Part shown: in pieces, positions 58,450-64,000 of the stretch
How the letters are laid out: each line of letters begins with the position of its first letter
How positions within the stretch are numbered: position 1 is the first letter of the stretch
Assembly (NCBI GenBank): GCA_007988745.1
Contig: BJUT01000002.1
Coordinates: 1 to 64,000, forward strand
Direction of reading: 5' to 3'
DNA: 64,000 nucleotides
Origin: Pseudoalteromonas atlantica
GTDB lineage: Bacteria; Pseudomonadota; Gammaproteobacteria; Enterobacterales; Alteromonadaceae
The notes under the pieces: model-generated
The model's input: only the letters and a program-made list of their open reading frames with translations
What the model was told of the DNA's origin: nothing
Database searches by the model: none
Position numbers and translations under genes: made by a program

Positions 58450-60330
58450 ATGAATTTTTTACAAAACTTAACCATTAAAAGGCGTTTGCAACTTAATGCA
58501 GTGGTAGTCGGTCTGGCAATGGTCATTTTGTTGTGTGTGGTAATTTATGAGTCACGCGTAACACTCAATCTGAATAAAACAATTCAGCTTGCAGAAGAGC
58601 TCAACGTACATGCACTAGAGCTTAGAAAGCATGAAAAAAACTTTCTTTTTTACAAGCAGCAGGAAGCACTTACATCATTTGATAAGGATTTTAAACAGCT
58701 AAGCACTAAAATCAAAAAGCTGCAGGAGGTAATGCAACAGCAGGGCATTACCACAGCGCAAATTGAGCATTTTCATACGCTTATTACTAACTACAATAAC
58801 AGTTTTTCAGAGGTTGTTAGGTTACAGCAACAGATAGGTTTAAACCCTAAAGATGGGTTATATGGCAAGCTCAGAACTGCAGTGCACGAAGTTGAGGTGC
58901 TATTAAAAGAGCAAGATAACTTTGAGCTTTTATCGGCAATGCTACAGCTGCGACGCGCTGAGAAAGATTTTATGCTGCGCTTTGATGCAAAATACTTAAC
59001 TCGCTTTAACGAACTTATTAGTACGTTTAAACAAAAAATTACCCAAGCTGATTTGCAAAGTAGTTATAAGTCGCAAATAAGCCCTTTAATAGATACGTAT
59101 CAAAGTGCTTTTCAAAATCTTGTAAAGGCACAAACGCAGTTAGGGCTCGATTTAGACTCTGGTGCACTAGGCGTTATGCGTATTAACGTAGAAAAAAGCG
59201 ATCAGGTTGTTGGTCAAATTGTTGAGTCAACCAAGCTGGAAGTTGAGAAAAGCGTTGACCAAGCGCAGTTTATTGCCATCGTTGTATTTGTTATTTCGGG
59301 CATTATAGTGTTGGCGCTGGTGTACTTTACTAGCCACTCGATTATTGTGCCTATTGAGCGGGTATATCACACCATAAACGACATACGCCGTAATAACGAC
59401 TTAAGCGTAATGATAGAGCAAACAGGTAATGATGAAGTTACCATTATGACCTCGGACTTTAATAGTTTAATAGGCGATTTTAAAAACCTCATAAACGAAG
59501 TGAATACCGCGCTTAATACGTTAAATGTGGCAACAGAGCACTTATCTGAAAGTACCTCTGCAACAAGTTCAGGCATGCAAGAGCAGTTACACGAAGCGGA
59601 TATGGTTGCCACTGCGGCTACGCAAATGCAGGCAACGATTCAAGATATTTCTCATAATACCGAAGCTGCCGCTAAAAAAGCAGAGTCAACCAATTTAAGC
59701 GCGCAGCAAGGGCGTAATGAAGTAGACTCTACGGTTAAGCACATACGCGATTTGTCTTCGTCGTTAGGTAACGCATCAAGTGTGGTATCGCAACTTGAAA
59801 AAGACGGTGAAACCATAGGCTCAGTGCTCGATGTAATCAGAGGCATTGCAGAGCAAACCAATTTACTCGCATTGAATGCTGCGATAGAAGCCGCTCGTGC
59901 TGGTGAGCAAGGGCGAGGTTTTGCTGTTGTGGCGGACGAAGTACGCTCGCTTGCGCAACGTACACAAGAGTCTACCAGTGAAATTGAAGGCATTATTAAT
60001 ACGCTTCAGCAGCGCACGCAAGAGGTAGTAAGTATTATGCATCAATGTCGCTCGCAAGGTGATGAAAGTGCTTCACAAGCTATTAAAGCGGGTGATTTAC
60101 TCGGTGCTATTACCGAAGATGTGCAAACCATAATGGAAATGAGTACTCAAATTGCCGTTGCTATTGATGAGCAAAGTCAGGTGGCATCAGAGGTGAACAA
60201 AAATGTAGTACGCATCAGAGACATTGCCCAAGATGCCTCTGAGCATGCAGTTAATAATGCGCAAACCAGTGAAGAAGTCTCTGAACAAGCGCGCGTATTA
60301 TTTGCGGCTATTGATAAATTTAAAGTGTAA
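58450..60330 (+). CDS. Methyl-accepting chemotaxis protein with helical sensor domain
   Basis: A 626-residue receptor. A first helix (about 14-32) is followed by an all-helical periplasmic domain of about 240 residues resembling the HBM type ('[15 protein letters not shown]', '[15 protein letters not shown]' are paired helix signatures), then a second helix (about 273-295), HAMP and signalling coil with the tip beginning '[19 protein letters not shown]'. HBM sensors bind organic acids such as TCA intermediates. The start is the ATG at 58450, nine bases after AGGTG; a GTG at 58441 would overlap that site. Single-gene unit. Confidence 0.9.
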   Translation: MNFLQNLTIKRRLQLNAVVVGLAMVILLCVVIYESRVTLNLNKTIQLAEELNVHALELRKHEKNFLFYKQQEALTSFDKDFKQLSTKIKKLQEVMQQQGITTAQIEHFHTLITNYNNSFSEVVRLQQQIGLNPKDGLYGKLRTAVHEVEVLLKEQDNFELLSAMLQLRRAEKDFMLRFDAKYLTRFNELISTFKQKITQADLQSSYKSQISPLIDTYQSAFQNLVKAQTQLGLDLDSGALGVMRINVEKSDQVVGQIVESTKLEVEKSVDQAQFIAIVVFVISGIIVLALVYFTSHSIIVPIERVYHTINDIRRNNDLSVMIEQTGNDEVTIMTSDFNSLIGDFKNLINEVNTALNTLNVATEHLSESTSATSSGMQEQLHEADMVATAATQMQATIQDISHNTEAAAKKAESTNLSAQQGRNEVDSTVKHIRDLSSSLGNASSVVSQLEKDGETIGSVLDVIRGIAEQTNLLALNAAIEAARAGEQGRGFAVVADEVRSLAQRTQESTSEIEGIINTLQQRTQEVVSIMHQCRSQGDESASQAIKAGDLLGAITEDVQTIMEMSTQIAVAIDEQSQVASEVNKNVVRIRDIAQDASEHAVNNAQTSEEVSEQARVLFAAIDKFKV

Positions 60331-60361
60331 TACAGTGTAGCGTTTAAAAAGCCAATAAGGT

Positions 60362-60736
60362 TTAAGGAACAAACTTTATTGGTACGCTATCTTTGTTTTG
60401 TTCGTGCTCGGCAAGACGCGCTTGGTATTTATCCCACAAGGTTTCGTGCTGCGCTTGTAGTGTTTCAAAGTAGCTCCAGCTAAATAGCCCGCTGTTATGG
60501 CCATCATCAAAGTCTAATCTCAGTGCGTAATGCCCCACCGGTACAATCTTTTTTATACCAACATGCTGTTTATTAAGTACCAACCTCATTGGCTCTGCAC
60601 CATGCCCTTGCACTTCGGCCGAGGGAGAGTGAACGCGTAAAAACTCGCAGCTAAATACAGCCATACTGTCATCATCAAAGTAAACATCTAGGTTTTTACT
60701 CACGCTATGATAATGCACTTTTGTTACGTGTTTCAT
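60362..60736 (-). CDS. DUF971 family protein
   Basis: A 124-residue protein with the DUF971 fold (related to the N-terminal domain of gamma-butyrobetaine hydroxylase). 'VHYHSVSKNLDVYFDDD', 'FSCEFLRVHSPSAEVQGHG' and 'GHYALRLDFDDGHNSGLFSW' are family landmarks. It follows hslU on the same strand but behind a terminator. The pairing of this family with hslVU recurs in gammaproteobacteria; a role in iron-sulfur handling has been suggested for relatives, not shown here. Confidence 0.85.
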   Translation of the reverse strand: MKHVTKVHYHSVSKNLDVYFDDDSMAVFSCEFLRVHSPSAEVQGHGAEPMRLVLNKQHVGIKKIVPVGHYALRLDFDDGHNSGLFSWSYFETLQAQHETLWDKYQARLAEHEQNKDSVPIKFVP

Positions 60737-60751
60737 TTTATATGTCCCATT

Positions 60752-60777
60752 AAAAAGCCCCCGATATGGAGGCTTTT
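60752..60777 (-). terminator. hslVU terminator
   Basis: Read leftward, AAAAGCCTCC pairs with GGGGGCTTTTT with one mismatch and ends in T-run. It closes the hslVU transcript ahead of the DUF971 gene. Confidence 0.8.
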
Positions 60778-60798
60778 AGTATAGTATTTTTGCCTACC

Positions 60799-62127
60799 TT
60801 ATAAAATAAAGCGGCTTAAATCTTCATCTTCAACTAATGCACCTAAATGTTTTTCTACATAAGCGGCATCAATAGTAAGGGTAGAGCCTGCTTGTTCAGA
60901 TGCATCGTATGAAATTTCTTCCATTAGCTTTTCCATTACCGTATGTAAGCGACGAGCACCAATGTTTTCGGTTTTCTCGTTTACTTGCCAAGCGGCTTTA
61001 GCAATGCGCTCTATTGCATCATCGTTAAACTCAACATTTACTTGCTCAGTTTTAAGCAGTTCACGTTGCTGCTCAGTAAGTGAAGCATGTGGCTCGGTAA
61101 GAATTCGTTTAAAGTCATTAGCACTTAGTGCTTCAAGCTCTACACGAATAGGTAAACGACCTTGTAGCTCAGGGATCATGTCTGATGGTTTAGCCATTTG
61201 GAACGCACCTGATGCAATAAATAGCATGTGGTCTGTTTTCACCATACCGTGCTTAGTATTAACGGTTGAGCCTTCAATTAATGGAAGTAGGTCGCGTTGT
61301 ACACCTTCACGGCTAACATCTGGGCCTGACGAATCGCCACGCTTACAAATTTTGTCTATTTCATCAATAAACACAATGCCGTTTTGCTCTACTGCAAAAA
61401 TAGCCTGCTCTTTTAGCTCTTCAGGGTTAACTAATTTAGCGGCTTCTTCTTCGGTTAATAACTTAAAGGCTTCTTTAATTTTTAACTTACGCTTAGTACG
61501 TTTGTCGCCACCCATGTTTTGGAACATGCTTTGCAGCTGGTTGGTCATATCTTCCATACCAGGAGGCGCCATAATCTCTACGTTTGGCTGTGCTTGCGCT
61601 AAATCTATTTCTATTTCTTTATCATCAAGCTGACCTTCGCGTAATTTTTTACGGAATGTTTGACGAGTAGATGAGTTGTCATCGCGCTGAGTTTCACCGT
61701 ATTGATCTTTAGCCGGTGGTAAAAGTGCATCTAAAATACGCTCTTCTGCTGCTTCTTCTGCGCGGTGTTTAAACTTTTTAGTTTGTTGTTCGCGGGTCAT
61801 TTTAATCGATACATCAACTAAATCGCGAATGATAGTCTCTACTTCTTTACCAACATAACCCACTTCAGTAAATTTAGTCGCCTCTACTTTAATAAAAGGC
61901 GCATTAGCGAGCTTAGCTAAACGGCGGGCAATTTCAGTTTTACCGACACCGGTTGGGCCAATCATTAAAATGTTTTTAGGGGTTACTTCGCTGCGTAAGT
62001 CATCGTTTAGTTGCATGCGGCGCCAGCGATTACGCAGGGCAATAGCCACGGCTTTTTTAGCATTAGCTTGACCAATAATGTGCTGATCTAACTCGTGTAC
62101 AATTTCTCTTGGGGTCATAGCAGACAT
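60799..62127 (-). CDS. hslU: HslUV protease, ATPase subunit HslU
   Basis: A 442-residue AAA+ unfoldase that feeds proteins into HslV. Walker A 'GPTGVGKTE', Walker B 'GIVFIDEID', the pore motif 'GYVGKEVE' and the C-terminal 'DEDLSRFIL' that docks into HslV are all present. Length and N-terminus match E. coli almost residue for residue. It starts 11 bases after the hslV stop. Confidence 0.96.
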   Translation of the reverse strand: MSAMTPREIVHELDQHIIGQANAKKAVAIALRNRWRRMQLNDDLRSEVTPKNILMIGPTGVGKTEIARRLAKLANAPFIKVEATKFTEVGYVGKEVETIIRDLVDVSIKMTREQQTKKFKHRAEEAAEERILDALLPPAKDQYGETQRDDNSSTRQTFRKKLREGQLDDKEIEIDLAQAQPNVEIMAPPGMEDMTNQLQSMFQNMGGDKRTKRKLKIKEAFKLLTEEEAAKLVNPEELKEQAIFAVEQNGIVFIDEIDKICKRGDSSGPDVSREGVQRDLLPLIEGSTVNTKHGMVKTDHMLFIASGAFQMAKPSDMIPELQGRLPIRVELEALSANDFKRILTEPHASLTEQQRELLKTEQVNVEFNDDAIERIAKAAWQVNEKTENIGARRLHTVMEKLMEEISYDASEQAGSTLTIDAAYVEKHLGALVEDEDLSRFIL

Positions 62128-62138
62128 AATGGGTCCTA

Positions 62139-62657
62139 TTATAATTCTTCGATTGTTTGGAAGTTGTTGGTAAATACACAGATGTTGCCAGCAATGGTCA
62201 GGCTTTTTTCTACGATATCGCGAGCGCTTAAATCGGTGTTTTCTAATAGGGCAGTGGCTGCTGATTGAGCAAAGTTACCACCGCTACCAATGGCAATTAA
62301 ATCGTTTTCTGGCTGCACTACATCACCATTACCGGTGATAATTAGTGAAGCAGTTTCATCTGCAACCGCAAGGAGTGCCTCAAGCTTGCGTAAAGCTCTG
62401 TCGCTACGCCAGTCTTTGGCCATTTCTACAGCGGCTTTAGTGAGGTTACCTTGGTGCATTTCTAGTTTGCTTTCAAAGCGTTCGAAAAGGGTAAAGGCAT
62501 CAGCAGTACCGCCGGCAAAACCAGCAATTACTTTGCCATTATAAAGGCGTCGAACTTTACGGGCGTTGCCCTTCATTACGGTATTACCAAGTGAAACTTG
62601 GCCGTCGCCACCAATTACTACTTTATTGTCGCGGCGTACACTTACGATAGTGGTCAT
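62139..62657 (-). CDS. hslV: HslUV protease, peptidase subunit HslV
   Basis: A 172-residue proteasome-like threonine protease. After loss of Met1 the nucleophile Thr2 is exposed ('TTIVSVRR'); '[22 protein letters not shown]' fits the family. The start is the ATG at 62657 with GAGGAATA ahead; an in-frame codon at 62675 would hide the catalytic threonine. A stem-loop lies directly ahead of the ribosome site and a sigma-32-type promoter further up. Confidence 0.96.
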   Translation of the reverse strand: MTTIVSVRRDNKVVIGGDGQVSLGNTVMKGNARKVRRLYNGKVIAGFAGGTADAFTLFERFESKLEMHQGNLTKAAVEMAKDWRSDRALRKLEALLAVADETASLIITGNGDVVQPENDLIAIGSGGNFAQSAATALLENTDLSARDIVEKSLTIAGNICVFTNNFQTIEEL

Positions 62658-62673
62658 GTTATTCCTCATCATC

Positions 62674-62691
62674 AAGCTGCGGGGGCAGCTT
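62674..62691 (-). promoter_or_regulatory. 5' stem-loop of the hslV leader
   Basis: AAGCTGC and GCAGCTT close a short C-rich loop immediately ahead of the hslV ribosome site, without a T-run on the coding side. It resembles the mRNA-stabilising stem-loop described for the E. coli hslVU leader. Confidence 0.5.
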
Positions 62692-62715
62692 GTAAAAAAC
62701 GATTATGATGAGGTT

Positions 62716-62741
62716 ATATGGGTGAATGGACTAATTTCAAG
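62716..62741 (-). promoter_or_regulatory. Sigma-32 (heat-shock) promoter of hslVU
   Basis: Read leftward, CTTGAA (62741-62736), a 13-base spacer and CCCATAT (62722-62716) match the sigma-32 consensus CTTGAA-N13-CCCATNT completely. The -35 overlaps the ftsN stop codon. Transcription would begin about 50 bases ahead of hslV. Confidence 0.75.
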
Positions 62742-63264
62742 TCCAGCCCCAAATTCCGCAGCTAACAACATGCACTCGTTTGAGTTTGTTTTTGTCGCTT
62801 TCGGCTTGGCGCTTTGTTTTATAAGGGCCTAAACGCACTTTATACCAAACACCATTAGTACCTGTGGTCTTTTTAATTTCAGAAATTAAGCCCGCAAAGG
62901 CAATTTTAGCTTTGAGAGTTTCGGCTTGTGCGTGTGTTCTAAACGACCCACACTGCATAACATAGGGGCCTTTTTGCTCAATTTCTCTTACTTCAACTTG
63001 GATCTCGTGCTCTTTAATTTCTTCAATGAACTTAGGGGCGCGAGGTTTAGCTATTTCTACTTTTTCAGCTGTTTTAGGGTGCGCCTGCTGCTCAACAAGC
63101 TCAGGGTCGGCGTTATTTTTAATAAACCATAAGCCGTAAGCAAAGCCGCCTACAAGCAAAACAGTAATAACAACTAAAAGTATAGGAAATGGTTTTTTAG
63201 CAGGGGCTTGCTTGGTGTTTTTTCTACCCGCTGGTTTTTTATTAATATAATCGTGCTGTGCCAT
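62737..63264 (-). CDS. ftsN: Cell division protein FtsN
   Basis: A 175-residue bitopic division protein. A basic cytoplasmic tail with 'DYINKKPAGRKNTKQ' precedes one transmembrane helix (about 28-50), a linker, and a C-terminal SPOR domain (about 98-175) that binds denuded septal glycan. The two cysteines 'MQCGSF' and 'VSCGIW' correspond to the SPOR disulfide of E. coli FtsN. The linker is much shorter than in E. coli (319 residues), but gene order priA-ftsN-hslV supports the name. Starts 12 bases after priA ends. Confidence 0.85.
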   Translation of the reverse strand: MAQHDYINKKPAGRKNTKQAPAKKPFPILLVVITVLLVGGFAYGLWFIKNNADPELVEQQAHPKTAEKVEIAKPRAPKFIEEIKEHEIQVEVREIEQKGPYVMQCGSFRTHAQAETLKAKIAFAGLISEIKKTTGTNGVWYKVRLGPYKTKRQAESDKNKLKRVHVVSCGIWGWT

Positions 63265-63275
63265 TTGGCTTTAAC

Positions 63276-64000
63276 CTAAATCATGTCTATAGGGTCAACA
63301 TCAAGGCTCCAGCGCACTTTTTGTGCAAGTTTGCTGGTGCTTAAATAGTCGACCATTTGCGCAAGATACTGATGCAATACTTTGCGGTCTTGCGCTTGAA
63401 TATGCAATTGAAACCGGTACATACCCGCCACTCTTTCTAGTGGGGCAGGAATTGGACCGAGCAATTGTATACCAGATACACCGTTAACAGGAACCAAATC
63501 CGTCAAAAAATCGACAACGAGCTTAATACTGTGCCCTTGTGCTCTAACTATAGCCATATTAGTAATGGGTGGAAGGTCGGCATCATCACGCTCACTTAAA
63601 GCAAAACGGGCAAAATCTTGGTAGCCATTATTTACTAAGTCTTGCAATAAAGGGTGTTCAGGAAAGTGGGTTTGCAGTAATACTTGGCCTGGCTCACCAG
63701 AGCGACCCGCGCGCCCAGCAACTTGAGTTACCAGCTGGGCTAAATGCTCTGTGGCTCTAAAATCGCACGAGTACAAGCCGTTATCTACATCTAATATAAG
63801 CACTAAGCTAACATCGGCAAAATGATGACCTTTAGCCAACATTTGTGTGCCCACTAAAATACGAGCCCCGCCTTGGTTTATCTCCTCTAAGGCTTTTTCT
63901 AAGCTCCCTTTACGGCGGGTTGAATCGCGGTCGATGCGGGTTACGGGTGTATCGGGGAATTCACTCGATAAAAATTCTTCAATTTGTTCGGTGCCTTTAC
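63276..64000 (-). CDS. priA: Primosomal protein N' (PriA), C-terminal part
   Basis: The last 241 codons of the replication-restart helicase; the gene begins outside the window to the right. Helicase motifs IV-VI are visible, including 'GGARILVGTQMLAKGHHF' and 'VTQVAGRAGRSG', followed by the C-terminal domain. The frame stays open to the edge, so the truncation is only the window boundary. It precedes ftsN on the same strand, separated by 11 bases. Confidence 0.93.
   Translation of the reverse strand, partial: KGTEQIEEFLSSEFPDTPVTRIDRDSTRRKGSLEKALEEINQGGARILVGTQMLAKGHHFADVSLVLILDVDNGLYSCDFRATEHLAQLVTQVAGRAGRSGEPGQVLLQTHFPEHPLLQDLVNNGYQDFARFALSERDDADLPPITNMAIVRAQGHSIKLVVDFLTDLVPVNGVSGIQLLGPIPAPLERVAGMYRFQLHIQAQDRKVLHQYLAQMVDYLSTSKLAQKVRWSLDVDPIDMI

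Noticed and set aside
60962..61633. A 223-residue frame opposite hslU
   Set aside because: It is the antisense shadow of a highly conserved gene, has no family resemblance and no ribosome site.
1..64000. CRISPR arrays, prophage, integrase or transposase genes, rRNA and tRNA genes
   Set aside because: I read through for regularly spaced repeats, mobile-element proteins and tRNA-like cloverleaf arms and found none that hold up; the only repeats are the short non-coding elements listed.

Overview
The window is 64 kb of chromosome from a marine gammaproteobacterium of the order Alteromonadales, most likely Pseudoalteromonas. The basis is low-GC, TTA/AAA-rich coding, close matches to enterobacterial housekeeping proteins, an ilvGMDA operon, a gammaproteobacterial polA-engB-yihI-hemN neighbourhood, ftsN-hslV-hslU next to priA, and short 'ATACCAAT' repeats of a type I associate with this genus from memory. 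Coding density is high. I see no prophage, transposase, CRISPR array, rRNA or tRNA.

Layout: 0.4-8.3 kb holds a VOC protein, an unknown acidic protein coupled to a haem-dependent fatty acid cis/trans isomerase, a PilJ-type hybrid histidine kinase, a ModF-like tandem ABC ATPase and a TraB/GumN protein. 8.7-14.6 kb is the isoleucine/valine operon ilvGMDA behind a leader peptide and attenuator. 14.6-25 kb mixes a truncated NMT1/THI5 sensor, a methyltransferase, carbonic anhydrase, UbiK, Rep helicase, a GAF-GAF-GGDEF protein, cytochrome c5 and ElbB. 25.3-34.8 kb keeps the E. coli order polA-(spf)-engB-(csrC)-yihI-hemN, with YceI, a frameshifted DUF1285 gene, cytochrome c4 and a DUF2489 gene added. 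At the two positions where E. coli encodes the small RNAs Spot 42 and CsrC, this window has two non-coding RNA candidates; the second is GGA-rich with a GacA/UvrY-like box and looks like a genuine CsrA-sequestering RNA.

34.9-44.3 kb carries darP/pmbA, a DUF721 (DciA-like) protein, an M13 peptidase and the secA-mutT-kinase group. 44.7-56.6 kb contains a chemoreceptor, a YeeZ-like protein and the histidine-utilisation genes hutH, hutU, hutC, hutI, with two near-identical palindromic HutC operators; a probable hutG lies further on, behind rraA. 56.8-64 kb has a PAP2 phosphatase/glycosyltransferase pair, a second chemoreceptor, a DUF971 protein, hslVU (with a near-consensus sigma-32 promoter at the end of ftsN), ftsN and the 3' part of priA.

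No gene cluster in the window looks like an unknown multi-gene system. The novelty is in RNA and regulation: the CsrB/C-type RNA, the second sRNA candidate, the ilv attenuator, the heat-shock promoter of hslVU, the HutC operators and the dispersed repeat.
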